Shown: positions 8,883 to 17,535, numbered from the stretch's first letter. The stretch: DNA of 64,000 nucleotides from Nocardioides sambongensis (GCF_006494815.1 NZ_CP041091.1:2053501-2117500), one strand, 5' to 3'. Made by a program: numbers and translations. Notes: a model not told the origin generated them from the sequence alone.

Positions 8883-8888
8883 TACGGT
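8883..8888 (+). promoter_or_regulatory. -10 box of TetR gene, leaderless (TACGGT)
   Basis: TACGGT ends 7 nt before the GTG at 8896. This argues for that GTG rather than the in-frame GTG at 8869, which lies upstream of the box. Confidence 0.6.
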
Positions 8889-8895
8889 GGCGGCT

Positions 8896-9477
8896 GTGAG
8901 CCACCCCACCGTCCCGCTGGACGAGAGCCACCTGCGGCCGGCCGGCCGGGCCACCCGAACGGCGATCGAGGAGGCCGGGCGGCACCTGTTCGGCAGCCGG
9001 ACCTACGAAGAGGTCTCGGTGCGGATGATCGCCGCCGAGGCCGGGGTCGACCCGGCGATGGTGATCCGGCACTTCGGCAGCAAGGAGGCGCTCTACCTGC
9101 GCAGCATCGATCCCTCGCTCGGCGTCGGCGAGGTGATCGAGGGCCCGGTCGAGACGCTCGGGCGCCGCCTCGTCGCCTACTTCCTCGACCAGCGCAACTC
9201 GGCGATCGGGAAGCGGCACGCGAGCCTGGTCCAGGCCTCCTACCGCCGGCAGGTGCGTGCCGAGCTCAATCGGCACACACGGGTCCGGTTCGTCGACGCG
9301 ATCGCCCCCCGGCTCGAGGGCGACGACGCCGAGCTGCGGGTCGCCCTCGCCGTCGCGCAGCTCGGCGGATTCCTCACCATGCTCTTCGTCCAGCAGGACC
9401 CGCTCGTCACCGAGGCCGACCCGGACCTGGTGACCGTCCTCTACGGCGACGGCCTGCAGCGCCTGCTGACGCCGTAG
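8896..9477 (+). CDS. TetR-family regulator of the MFS exporter
   Basis: A 193-residue TetR repressor. The N-terminal helix-turn-helix covers about residues 17-62, with AIEEAGRHLFGSRTYEEVSV leading into IAAEAGVDPAMVIRHFGSKE. The C-terminal ligand domain resembles the TetR_C group with an SVRMIAAEAGV-type HTH. The start at 8896 is fixed by the leaderless promoter. It is divergent from the MFS exporter and shares the palindromic operator at 8828-8860. It most likely releases DNA when the transported compound binds. Confidence 0.88.
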   Translation: MSHPTVPLDESHLRPAGRATRTAIEEAGRHLFGSRTYEEVSVRMIAAEAGVDPAMVIRHFGSKEALYLRSIDPSLGVGEVIEGPVETLGRRLVAYFLDQRNSAIGKRHASLVQASYRRQVRAELNRHTRVRFVDAIAPRLEGDDAELRVALAVAQLGGFLTMLFVQQDPLVTEADPDLVTVLYGDGLQRLLTP

Positions 9478-9491
9478 AGGCGTGCCGCGGC

Positions 9492-9527
9492 GCGCTGATC
9501 ACGGCCCGCCGGGGCCGTGATCAGCGC
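9492..9527. terminator. Bidirectional hairpin terminator
   Basis: A perfect 16-bp stem (9492-9507 with 9512-9527, arm GCGCTGATCACGGCCC) closes a 4-nt loop. It sits between the convergent TetR gene (stop 9477) and flavin-oxidase gene (stop 9537). There is no U-tract, which is usual for actinobacterial terminators. Confidence 0.75.
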
Positions 9528-9536
9528 CCCCGAGCG

Positions 9537-10934
9537 TCACAGACGATGAGCGGCGACCATCACCCGATCCGGATCGATCCGGTCGCGCAGGCGCCGCAAC
9601 CGCTCCAGGTCCCCCGACCCGTGCAAGCGGTTCGCCTCGGTGACGCCGTCGGCGAAGGTGGGCACCAGCCCGTCCACCGCCCACGGTTCCAGGGCACGCA
9701 GTACGGCGAAGCCCGCCGCACGCCCGGCCAGCGCCGCCTCCGGGGTCGGTGCCACCGCGACCGTGTGCAGGGCATACTCCCCCGGCAGCCTGGAGACCAC
9801 CCCGCCACCGGTGGCCGGCCGTCCCAGCGCGCCACCGAGGTGCCGCAGCTCGGTGAAGAGCAGGCCGGTGCTCGTCCCCGGTCCGACCTGGGCCAGGAAC
9901 GCCGCGACCGCGGCGTCGTCCAGTGCACCGAGGCAGGCATGGTCGCCGACCGCCGGGGTGGGCCCGGGCGGGTCCATGTGGATCCCCAGCACCACCGGCG
10001 CCGGGACCCGTGCGAACGTGTCCATCTCGGGCTCGAGCTCGCGCAGCGGCGCCAGGACGGAGTCCGCCGTCGCGTCGTCGGCCAGCACCGCTCCGTCGAT
10101 CACGACCAGGTCCCGTCCGGCCAGGAACGGCGGCAGCTCGGGCAGCGGCGGAAAGCTCATCACCCGCAGCGACGTGGTCACCGACTCCGGCGCGGTGCGA
10201 CTCCACTCGACCCAGCGACGGACCACTTTCTCCGCAAGCTCCCGGTCCCACAGCAGCATCCCGGCGACGACGTCGGGCTGGGACAGCAGGCCCAGCTCGA
10301 CGGCGACCACGACACCGAAGCTGCCGCCGCCGCCGCGCAGCGCCCAGTACAGCTCGGTGTTGCGCTCCGCATCGGCCCGGACCAGGGTGCCGTCGGGCAG
10401 CACCACCTCGATGCCGCGCACCGTGTTGGCCGCGACACCGTGCTGGCGGCCGTAGAACGACAGACCGCCACCGAGCACGTAGCCGACCACCCCGACGTCC
10501 GGCGCGCTGCCGTGCAGGGCGGTGAGCCCGTGCGGCGCCATCGCCGCCACGGCCTCGCCCCACTGGGTGCCGCCCAGCACGCGGGCGGTCCGGCGTCCGG
10601 GGTCGACGCTGACCCCGGTGAGCTCGCCGAGGCGGACCAGGACCACCCGGTCCAGGTCCTGGGCGGCGAGCGCGGCGGCGCCGTGGCCGGTGCTCTGCGG
10701 AGCGACACGCAGACCACTCGTCGCGGCGGCGGTGACCACCGCGGCGACCTCCTCGACCGTGCGCGGCACGGCGACGGCGGCGGGACGCTGGTCGGCAGCC
10801 AGGTTCCAGGCGACCCGCGCGGCGTCGTACGTCGGATCCTCGGGCAGGTGCACCGGGCAGGCGGCGCGCAGGCGGGCGGCGACGGCGGCGGGCAGCGCCG
10901 CGGTCGCCGGGGGCAGGGGTGTCTCGGTACTCAT
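9537..10934 (-). CDS. BBE-type FAD-linked oxidase (PCMH fold)
   Basis: A 465-residue flavin oxidase related to berberine bridge enzyme and 6-hydroxynicotine oxidase. The FAD PCMH domain covers about residues 45-215, with STGHGA placing a histidine (H84) where the 8-alpha-histidyl FAD link usually is. The segment HGSAPDVGVVGYVLGGGLSF (141-160) lacks the second, cysteinyl link of bicovalent members. The C terminus carries the BBE motif (ANRLHGSGDLERLRRLRDRI then DPDRV). The start is ATG 10934; upstream in-frame residues fall in the divergent promoter region. Substrate unknown. It is divergent from the LuxR gene. Confidence 0.85.
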   Translation of the reverse strand: MSTETPLPPATAALPAAVAARLRAACPVHLPEDPTYDAARVAWNLAADQRPAAVAVPRTVEEVAAVVTAAATSGLRVAPQSTGHGAAALAAQDLDRVVLVRLGELTGVSVDPGRRTARVLGGTQWGEAVAAMAPHGLTALHGSAPDVGVVGYVLGGGLSFYGRQHGVAANTVRGIEVVLPDGTLVRADAERNTELYWALRGGGGSFGVVVAVELGLLSQPDVVAGMLLWDRELAEKVVRRWVEWSRTAPESVTTSLRVMSFPPLPELPPFLAGRDLVVIDGAVLADDATADSVLAPLRELEPEMDTFARVPAPVVLGIHMDPPGPTPAVGDHACLGALDDAAVAAFLAQVGPGTSTGLLFTELRHLGGALGRPATGGGVVSRLPGEYALHTVAVAPTPEAALAGRAAGFAVLRALEPWAVDGLVPTFADGVTEANRLHGSGDLERLRRLRDRIDPDRVMVAAHRL

Positions 10935-11002
10935 GGCGACAACGCTGCGCCGGTGCCGGCCCCGGCGGTATCCCGCGGCGCCGGGGAGTCGGCGCACCCA
11001 CG

Positions 11003-11024
11003 TCTGGGGTCCGAAGAACCCAGA
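11003..11024. promoter_or_regulatory. Inverted repeat in the oxidase/LuxR intergenic region
   Basis: TCTGGG (11003-11008) and CCCAGA (11019-11024) form an inverted repeat 42 bp upstream of the LuxR start and about 70 bp upstream of the oxidase start. An overlapping CCCA/TGGG pair follows. It is a candidate site for the LuxR protein, low confidence. Confidence 0.35.
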
Positions 11025-11065
11025 AAGTTGGGATGCCCACCGGGCCACCGTGGGCGGAGACTGCG

Positions 11066-12202
11066 ATGGTGGCCCGAGCACTGACCGAGCGGCGCGTCCG
11101 CCAGGACGTCGACGTGGTCGCGCGCGCCGGCCTGACCGTGGAGGACTTCATCGGCGAGGCGGTGGAGTCCGTGGGCCGGGCGGTGCCCTGGGTCGCCGCG
11201 TGCGTCGGCACCCACGACCCGGACACCCGGCTGCTCACCAGCGCCCGCAAGTACGGTCACCTGAAGTCGGTCAACAGCCACGACCACCAGTTCGGGCTGA
11301 TCGAGTACGGCACCGTCGAGCCGACCGCGTTCGGCGAGCTCGCCCGCGCCGAGTCCCCCGCGGCGGGCGTGCACCTGGTCACCGACGGGGACGTGGAGCG
11401 CTCGGGTCGGATGGCGGGCTTCATGCGCCCGCACTTCGACTTCGGCGACGAGGCGCGGGTGGTGTTCCGCGACGGCGAGCAGTCCTGGGGCGGGCTCGCG
11501 CTGTTCCGCGGCGTCGACGACCCGCCGTTCGACGCCACGGAGATCGAGTTCCTGGCCTCGCTCGCGCCACTGCTCGCCCGCGGCGTCCGGACCGGCATCC
11601 TCGGCCAGCTGGCCGAGGAGCCGCTGCCGGTGCCGGAGACCGACGAGGGACCGGCGGTGATCATCGTCGGACCGCACGACGAGATCACCTCGCTGAGCAG
11701 CGGGCTGGCGGACCGGATGGCCGGGTGGCTGACCGGTGAGCACGCCTGCGACCCGCTCTCGCCGGTCAGCGCGCTGGTCGGCGCCGCCCGGCGCTACGGC
11801 CGGGGCGAGGTCGACCAGGTCCCGCGGTGCCGGATCCGGACTCCCGGAGGGACCTGGCTGGTGTTGCACGCCGGACCGCTCAGCTCCGCCTCCGGCCACG
11901 CCGGCGAGGTGGTGATCACGATCGAGCGGGCCCGCCCTCCCGAGATCGCCAGCCTGGTGATGGGGGCGTTCGGGCTGACCCCCCGCGAGCGGGACGTCGC
12001 GCGCCTGGTGCTGCAGGGACGCGACACCAAGGAGATCGCCGCCACGTTGCACCTCTCCGCCTACACCATCCAGGACCACCTCAAGGTGGTCTTCGACAAA
12101 GCCGGCGTGCGCTCGCGGCGCGAGCTCGTGCAACGGGTCTTCGTGGAGCAGTACCAGCCGCGGATGGGTGGCACGGTCAGCCCGTCCGGCTGGTTCGTCT
12201 GA
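11066..12202 (+). CDS. LuxR-family regulator with N-terminal sensory (GAF-like) region
   Basis: A 378-residue transcription factor. The C-terminal LuxR helix-turn-helix lies at about residues 300-358, with LTPRERDVARLVLQGRDTKE and then IAATLHLSAYTIQDHLKVVF. The N-terminal 170 residues look GAF-like and lack a receiver-domain phospho-acceptor pattern, so ligand sensing is more likely than phosphorylation. The ATG at 11066 is chosen for the GGCGGAG just upstream; the ATG at 11033 is an alternative. It is divergent from the BBE oxidase and probably controls it. Confidence 0.84.
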   Translation: MVARALTERRVRQDVDVVARAGLTVEDFIGEAVESVGRAVPWVAACVGTHDPDTRLLTSARKYGHLKSVNSHDHQFGLIEYGTVEPTAFGELARAESPAAGVHLVTDGDVERSGRMAGFMRPHFDFGDEARVVFRDGEQSWGGLALFRGVDDPPFDATEIEFLASLAPLLARGVRTGILGQLAEEPLPVPETDEGPAVIIVGPHDEITSLSSGLADRMAGWLTGEHACDPLSPVSALVGAARRYGRGEVDQVPRCRIRTPGGTWLVLHAGPLSSASGHAGEVVITIERARPPEIASLVMGAFGLTPRERDVARLVLQGRDTKEIAATLHLSAYTIQDHLKVVFDKAGVRSRRELVQRVFVEQYQPRMGGTVSPSGWFV

Positions 12203-12313
12203 GCCGTCCGGTCCGGCCCGCGACGAGCACCGTTCCGGGTCGGACCGTGCATGGTGTCGGCGCCGCCGGTTACGTTGGCGAGGACGGGATCTCCCCCACC
12301 ACGAGGTGCACCC

Positions 12314-13630
12314 ATGTCGAACGACCTGCACGTGTCCGCCCACGCTCCCGCTGCGCCCGCCCCGCCCGGCGCCGACTGGGATCCGACCACCCTGCTCGAC
12401 CGCTACGACGCGGTCCGCGCGCACACCGAGGCGCTCGCCGCCCCGCTCTCGCCGGAGGACCAGACCGTCCAGTCGATGCCGGACGTCTCCCCCACCAAGT
12501 GGCACCGCGCCCACGTCACCTGGTTCTTCGAGACCTTCGTGCTCGCCGACAACGAGCCGGGCTTCGCCCCGTTCCAGGACAAGTACTGGTTCCTCTTCAA
12601 CAGCTACTACGAGGGCGTCGGACCGCGCTACTCCCGACCCGACCGCGGCGTGATCAGCCGGCCCGGAGCGCACGAGGTGGGCGACTACCGCCGCAACGTC
12701 GACGACCGGATGCGCGACCTGGTCACCGGTCTCGACGACGGCACGCTGACCAAGCTCGCGGACACCATCGAGCTCGGCTTCCACCACGAGCAGCAGCACC
12801 AGGAGCTGCTGCTGATGGACATCAAGCACGTGCTCTCGCGCAACCCGCTGCAACCGGTGTACGCCGGCCGTCCGAGCGCGACCAGCGTGCCGGACCGGTT
12901 GGGCTGGGTCTCCTTCGACGGCGGCCTGGTGGAGATCGGCAGCGAGGGGACGGCGTTCTGCTTCGACAACGAGCTCCCGCTGCACCAGGAGTGGCTGGCG
13001 CCGTACCGGTTGGCCGACCGGTTGGTGACCAACGGCGAGTGGATGGAGTTCATGGCCGACGGGGGCTACCGCCGCCACGAGCTCTGGCTCTCCGACGGCT
13101 GGGCGAAGGTGACCGGCGAGGGGTGGCGTGCGCCCTTCTACTGGACCGAGGTCGACGGGGTGTGGTTCGAGCACACGTTGCACGGCACCTTCCCGGTCGA
13201 CCCGGGACTCCCGGCGGCCCACGTCAGCCACTACGAGGCCGACGCCTACGCGACCTGGGCAGGGAAACGGCTGCCCACGGAGGCCGAGTGGGAGCACGCG
13301 GCGCGCACCGTCGACGGTCCGGACGGCACCGGCCGCGCCACCGGCTACCACCCGCAGGCAGCGGGCGCGGCGCACGGCGGCCTCCGCCAGATGTTCGGCG
13401 ACTGCTGGGAGTGGACCGGCTCCGCCTACCTGCCCTATCCCGGGTTCCAGCCGGCGTCCGGCGCGATCGGCGAGTACAACGGCAAGTTCATGTCCGGACA
13501 GATGGTGCTGCGGGGCGGGTGCGCGCTGACCCCACCCGGCCATGCCCGGGCGACCTACCGCAACTTCTTCCCGCCCGGCGCCCGGTGGGCGCTCTCCGGG
13601 GTGCGGCTCGCCGAGGGCGGTGCGGCATGA
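12314..13630 (+). CDS. egtB: Ergothioneine biosynthesis sulfoxide synthase EgtB
   Basis: A non-haem iron enzyme that uses O2 to couple hercynine with a thiol (gamma-glutamylcysteine or cysteine) in ergothioneine synthesis. The N-terminal DinB-like domain supplies the iron ligands: HRAHVTWFFE (H67) and the HxxxHxE motif HHEQQHQE (H158, H162). The C-terminal FGE-sulfatase/C-lectin domain includes RLPTEAEWEHAAR. Length is 438 residues, standard. It overlaps egtD by 4 bp (ATGA), so the two are translationally coupled. egtA, egtC and egtE are not adjacent. Confidence 0.94.
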   Translation: MSNDLHVSAHAPAAPAPPGADWDPTTLLDRYDAVRAHTEALAAPLSPEDQTVQSMPDVSPTKWHRAHVTWFFETFVLADNEPGFAPFQDKYWFLFNSYYEGVGPRYSRPDRGVISRPGAHEVGDYRRNVDDRMRDLVTGLDDGTLTKLADTIELGFHHEQQHQELLLMDIKHVLSRNPLQPVYAGRPSATSVPDRLGWVSFDGGLVEIGSEGTAFCFDNELPLHQEWLAPYRLADRLVTNGEWMEFMADGGYRRHELWLSDGWAKVTGEGWRAPFYWTEVDGVWFEHTLHGTFPVDPGLPAAHVSHYEADAYATWAGKRLPTEAEWEHAARTVDGPDGTGRATGYHPQAAGAAHGGLRQMFGDCWEWTGSAYLPYPGFQPASGAIGEYNGKFMSGQMVLRGGCALTPPGHARATYRNFFPPGARWALSGVRLAEGGAA

Positions 13631-14610
13631 ACGCGCGGATCCGCACTCCGCACCTCGCGGTCCTCCTGGAGCCGGACTGGGCGGCCGAGGCGCTGGTCAC
13701 CGACGTCCGCCGCGGGCTCGGAACGGTCCCCCGTTCGCTGCCCCCGAAGTGGCTCTACGACGAGCGCGGCTCGCAGCTGTTCGACCGGATCACCCGCCTG
13801 CCGGAGTACTACCCGACCGAGGCCGAGCGCTCGATCCTCGCCGAGCGCGCCGACGCCGTCGCCGCGCTGAGCGGAGCCCGCACCCTGGTCGAGCTCGGCA
13901 GTGGCACCAGCGACAAGACCCGGCTGCTGCTCGACGCCCTGACCGGCGCCGGGCAGCTCGACCGGTTCGTGCCGGTCGACGTCTCCGCGGAGATCCTGAC
14001 CGAGGCCGCCGAGCAGATCGCCCAGCGCTACCCGGGCGTCGGCGTGGACGCCGTGGTCGGCGACTTCACCCTGCACCTGAGCCACCTGACCCGCTATCCG
14101 AACAAGCTGGTCGCCTTCCTCGGCGGCACCCTGGGCAACCTCTACCTGGAGGAGCGCGCCGCCTTCCTCGGCGCGTTGTCGGACGCGCTGTCCCCCGGCG
14201 ACCACCTGTTGCTCGGCACCGACCTGGTGAAGGAGGCGGACCGGCTGATCTCCGCCTACGACGACAGCGCCGGGGTGACCGAGGAGTTCGTGAAGAACGC
14301 GCTGCTGGTGCTCAACGCCCAGCTCGGCGGCGACTTCGACCCCGACGCCTTCGGCTACGTGCCGTTCTGGGACTCGCGGATGCGGCGGATGGATCTGCGC
14401 CTGCGCGCCGAGGTGCCGCAGCGGGTGCGCCTGCCCGGTGCCGACCTCGAGCTCGACCTGGCGGCGGGAGAGGAGATCCGGATCGAGATCTCGACCAAGT
14501 TCACCCCGGACCAGATCGCTGCCGAGCTGGGCAGCGTCGACCTGGGGGTGGTCGAGCAGTGGACCGACCCGGCCGGAGACTTCGCGCTCACCCTGGCCCG
14601 CCGGCACTGA
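13627..14610 (+). CDS. egtD: L-histidine N-alpha-methyltransferase EgtD
   Basis: SAM-dependent enzyme that trimethylates histidine to hercynine, the first committed step to ergothioneine. The SAM site ELGSGTSDKTR lies at residues 89-99. The family segment KWLYDERGSQLFDRITRLPE is present near residues 41-60, and YYPTEAE follows. Length is 327 residues, normal. The ATG lies inside the egtB stop (ATGA overlap). Together with egtB it gives hercynine synthesis and sulfoxide formation in one transcript; the final C-S lyase must be elsewhere. Confidence 0.95.
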   Translation: MNARIRTPHLAVLLEPDWAAEALVTDVRRGLGTVPRSLPPKWLYDERGSQLFDRITRLPEYYPTEAERSILAERADAVAALSGARTLVELGSGTSDKTRLLLDALTGAGQLDRFVPVDVSAEILTEAAEQIAQRYPGVGVDAVVGDFTLHLSHLTRYPNKLVAFLGGTLGNLYLEERAAFLGALSDALSPGDHLLLGTDLVKEADRLISAYDDSAGVTEEFVKNALLVLNAQLGGDFDPDAFGYVPFWDSRMRRMDLRLRAEVPQRVRLPGADLELDLAAGEEIRIEISTKFTPDQIAAELGSVDLGVVEQWTDPAGDFALTLARRH

Positions 14611-14638
14611 CCCCTGCCCTGATGTCGTCGTGCCCGGG

Positions 14639-15171
14639 TCACGCCATGCCGTAGGCCCACGGTGACCAGGTCGAGGCTCCCTCGGGCGGATCCGCACCGC
14701 GACCCAGGCACCCTCGGCGATGTCGCCGTGGCGGTCCGCGGTGCCGATGTTCATCCGGCCGTGGTGCCCGACCGTGAAGGAGTCGGTGTCGATCCGGCGG
14801 CCCGGAGTGCCGGCCGGGTCCATGTCGCGGTAGATCCGCACCTCGGCCTGGAGGCCACGGCCGTCGGAGAGCCGGTCCTCCAGGACCAGCTCCTCCCCGT
14901 AGGAGTGGAACCGGGCGTAGTGGGTGACCTGGTCGAAGTCGTCGTCCCAGCGCATGATCAGCGCGCCGGAGCCATCGTCGGCGACCGACCCGACATAGCT
15001 GGTGACCGAGTACGGCGACGGCTCGGCCCCGTCGACCGAGCCGTCGCGGTCGCCACCGGGTTGCGCTGAGGCGACCCCCGGGAGGAGCAGAGCGGCCATC
15101 CCGGCCGCCGCCGCGCCCGCGCCCGCCGATCGACGGGCCCGCGGGCCCCGGCTCGTGGTGGTCTCGCTCAT
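14639..15171 (-). CDS. Hypothetical secreted protein, apparent frameshift near its C terminus
   Basis: An exported protein of about 177 residues that I do not recognise. The N terminus is a Tat-like or Sec signal: ARRSAGAGAAAAGMAALLLP then GVASAQPGG; RRS without the full twin-arginine consensus makes Tat uncertain. The mature part is polar with Tyr, His and Asp (for example VTHYARFHSYGEEL). The frame breaks at the G-run 14684-14686: adding one base restores a frame ending in SPWAYGMA with a stop at 14639. Without repair the frame would run antisense through egtD to 13555, which is implausible. It is divergent from the CGNR regulator. Confidence 0.6.
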
Positions 15172-15289
15172 CGTTCGGTGCCTCTCTGTGGGTGCGTGCC
15201 GCGCTGTGGATGCGGGACGAGGGGCGCCAGGGCCTGCTCGCCACGCTTGTCGGGGCCCTACGCCACCACGGCATTTCTAATGTGTCAAG

Positions 15290-15339
15290 GACTAATCAAC
15301 CCATTAGTCACATACTGACTGGGCGGTCTGTAGCATTAG
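15290..15339. promoter_or_regulatory. Operator region with three ATTAGT elements
   Basis: GACTAAT (15290-15296) and ATTAGTC (15303-15309) form a 7-bp inverted repeat with a 6-nt spacer. A third ATTAGT (15334-15339) overlaps the promoter of the CGNR gene just after its -10 box. This AT-richer patch stands out from its GC-rich surroundings and lies between two divergent genes. Autoregulation by the CGNR protein is plausible. Confidence 0.6.
15331..15336 (+). promoter_or_regulatory. -10 box of CGNR gene, leaderless (TAGCAT)
   Basis: TAGCAT ends 7 nt before the GTG at 15344. It overlaps the third ATTAGT element, so a bound regulator would block polymerase directly. Confidence 0.5.
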
Positions 15340-15343
15340 TGAG

Positions 15344-15946
15344 GTGAAGCCACCCTCCCCGCTCTGGCCGGTCCTGCTGACCGAGCCGCCGGCGCTGGAC
15401 CTGGTCAACACCCGGATGTTCTTCGACGACACCTGGGTCGACCTGCTCGACCACCCGGACGAACGCGCCACGTGGCTGGCCGCGCACGCCGAGCGACTGG
15501 ACATCGAGGTCACCGAGGCGTCCTTCACCGATGCCGCCGCCGACCGGCTGAGGGCGGTGCGCGACCACGCCGTCGCCATCGTCGAACCCGCTCGGCACGG
15601 CAAACGACCGCCGCGGACCGCGCTCTCCGGACTGAACCGGGCGCTGCGCGCCGCGCCCGCCGCCCCGCAGGCACGCTGGGACGGTGACGCCCTCGTCGCG
15701 GACAGCCACCGGACCGGGCCGTTCGCCACCCTGCTGGCGGCCTCGTTCGCCCAGGCGACGATCGACCTGGTCACCACCCCGGACATCCGGAAGGTGCGCC
15801 TCTGCGACGCACCCGCCTGCGTGATGCTCTTCCTCCCCCGCAACCCCAACCGGCGGTGGTGCATGCCGAGCATCTGCGGCAACCGGACACGGGTCGCCCG
15901 CTACTACCTGCGTCACAAGGCCGACGCACCCGACACCACCCGATAG
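15344..15946 (+). CDS. CGNR zinc-finger regulator (ABATE domain)
   Basis: A 200-residue member of the ABATE/CGNR family, thought to be stress-linked transcription regulators. The N-terminal ABATE domain (about residues 12-140) includes ALDLVNT, the family's signature. The C-terminal CGNR zinc finger has cysteines at 154, 159, 173 and 178, ending in CGNRTRVARYYLRHK. All four metal ligands are intact. The GTG start is set by the leaderless promoter. The ATTAGT-containing intergenic region is its likely target. Confidence 0.88.
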   Translation: MKPPSPLWPVLLTEPPALDLVNTRMFFDDTWVDLLDHPDERATWLAAHAERLDIEVTEASFTDAAADRLRAVRDHAVAIVEPARHGKRPPRTALSGLNRALRAAPAAPQARWDGDALVADSHRTGPFATLLAASFAQATIDLVTTPDIRKVRLCDAPACVMLFLPRNPNRRWCMPSICGNRTRVARYYLRHKADAPDTTR

Positions 15947-15977
15947 ACCGCTCCCCGGCGACGCGGCCGGGCGGACC

Positions 15978-16891
15978 TCACGGCGTGGTGGCGGCTCGCA
16001 GGGCCGAACGCTCCCGGCCGAGGAAGTCCCGCACCAGGGGCGCGTCCGGCCGCACACCGTCGGCACCGTGGTACATCCCGGGCACCACGTCGAGGGTCAC
16101 CGGCACACCGGCCGCACGCAGCCGCTCGGCGTAGGCCACACACTCGCCGTGGAAGAGGTCGGCGTCGCCCACGCCGATCCAGGCCGCCGGCAGACCGGCG
16201 AGGTCGTCCATCCGACCCGGCGCCGCATAGCGCGGCGGGGGCGGGGGAACGGGTCCGTGTCGCCGCGACGCCCCAGGTAGCACTCCCAGGCGTAGCGGTT
16301 GGAGCGGGCCGACCAGACGTAGTGCCGTCCCCGCCGCGCCGGCCGCGTCCGGTCGTCCAGCATCGGGTAGCGCAGCGCCTGGAAGCAGATCCGGTGCTCG
16401 CCGCGGTCCCGGACCAACTGGCACAGCGCGGCCGCCAGGCCGGCCCCGGCGCTGGCACCGGCCACCGCGATCCGGTCCGGGTCGACGCCGAGGCCGGCGC
16501 TGCGTCGTACCAGGTCGTCGAGGGCGGCGTAGGCGTCCTCCAGGCCCGCCGGGAACGGGTGCTCCGGGGCGAGCCGGTAGTCGACCGCCACCACGACCGC
16601 GTCGAGTCGACCCGCCAGGTCCTGCACGAAGCCGCGATCCGCCTCGGCGCTGCCGGCGACGTGGCCACCCCCGTGAAACCAGAGCACCGCGCCCGACGGG
16701 GTGGCACGACCCGGTGGCACCACCTCGACGTGCTCGCCGGTGCCACCGACCGCGGTGCGGCGGCGCAGCAGCTGCAGTGTGCGCGGGCCGGAGAGGTCGA
16801 ACGGCGTCAGCAGCCACGGCGACCGCAGCTGGGTGGGGGTGCGCCGATAGGCGGCCAGGATCTGCGGTGCCACCCGAGGCATCCGCGTCAC
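15978..16891 (-). CDS. Alpha/beta hydrolase of the HSL (GDSAG) esterase family, apparent frameshift
   Basis: A carboxylesterase of about 304 residues. The oxyanion-hole motif HGGGH and nucleophile elbow GASAG lie in the upstream frame; the acid (GVGDADLFHGE) and histidine (PGMYHGAD) lie in the downstream frame. All catalytic residues are therefore present but split by a break at the G-run 16243-16247. Adding one G gives a continuous protein reading through PPPPPRYAAPG. The GTG start at 16889-16891 overlaps the TetR stop (GTGA), so the two genes are coupled. It is a possible ester or lactone hydrolase controlled by that TetR. Confidence 0.78.
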
Positions 16892-17511
16892 CCGAGTCGT
16901 CCTGAGGCGCCGGCGACCAGCGCGAGGTCGCGCGGCCACCAGGTCGGGAGCAGCGCGACGTAGCGGCGGAGGAACTCCTCGACCGAGAGCCGCTCGCCCT
17001 GCACCCAGTCGGCCAGCAGGCCGACGGTGCCGTCGGCGATGAACCGTTCGGCCGCGCGAGCCACCTCGACCGGGTCCTGGCCGGGCACGTCCACCTGCGC
17101 CCGGACCCCGGCGACCTCACGGAGGATCCTGCTGGACTCACGGAAGTGCTCGGAGAGCATCTCGTGGAGGCCGTAGGCGGGCTCGTCGGCACTCAGACCC
17201 GCGCGGTAGACCGCGGCGTGGCGCGCCACGTGCTCGACCACGCCCCGGGTCACCCTGGTCACCGACCTGGCGACCTCGTCGGGGCCGTCCCCGACGGCCG
17301 GCAGACCACTGCGCAGCTCATCGAGCTCCTCGGCCAACGCGGCCCGCACCAGCTCACCGGGGGCGGCGGCGTGCTCGTGCGCCGTCGTCCGGTGCACTCC
17401 GGCGGTGGCGGCGATCGCGGTCATGGTGAGCCCGCCGGGCGGCCTGCTGCCGGCGAGCTCCAGCGCGGCCCGGTGCAGCCGGTCCCGGCTGCGACGTCGA
17501 CGTGCGTCCAT
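16888..17511 (-). CDS. TetR-family regulator, first gene of esterase operon
   Basis: A 207-residue TetR protein. The HTH covers about residues 9-55, with GGLTMTAIAATAGVHRTTAH as helices 2-3. The usual YxHF after the HTH is altered here to HEHAAAPG, so recognition-helix packing may differ from typical members. The C-terminal domain (about 70-200) is helical. It overlaps the downstream esterase by 4 bp and is divergent from an SDR gene across an operator-rich 119-bp gap. The start is ATG 17511. Confidence 0.82.
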   Translation of the reverse strand: MDARRRRSRDRLHRAALELAGSRPPGGLTMTAIAATAGVHRTTAHEHAAAPGELVRAALAEELDELRSGLPAVGDGPDEVARSVTRVTRGVVEHVARHAAVYRAGLSADEPAYGLHEMLSEHFRESSRILREVAGVRAQVDVPGQDPVEVARAAERFIADGTVGLLADWVQGERLSVEEFLRRYVALLPTWWPRDLALVAGASGRLG

Positions 17512-17535
17512 CCCACCACCCTCTCCGCCGGAATG

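Noticed and set aside
4069..9276. A minus-strand open frame of more than 1,700 codons across several genes
   Set aside because: It is an artefact of high GC content. The real genes in this stretch have motifs and GC-rich third codon positions in other frames.
13555..14638. Minus-strand continuation of the secreted-protein frame through egtD
   Set aside because: It is antisense to a firmly identified gene; a one-base correction at 14684-14686 gives a stop at 14639.
16888..16939. ATG starts for the esterase inside the TetR gene or 6 bp after the GTG
   Set aside because: The GTG that overlaps the TetR stop (GTGA) fits the coupling seen in other operons here; later starts are possible but less economical.
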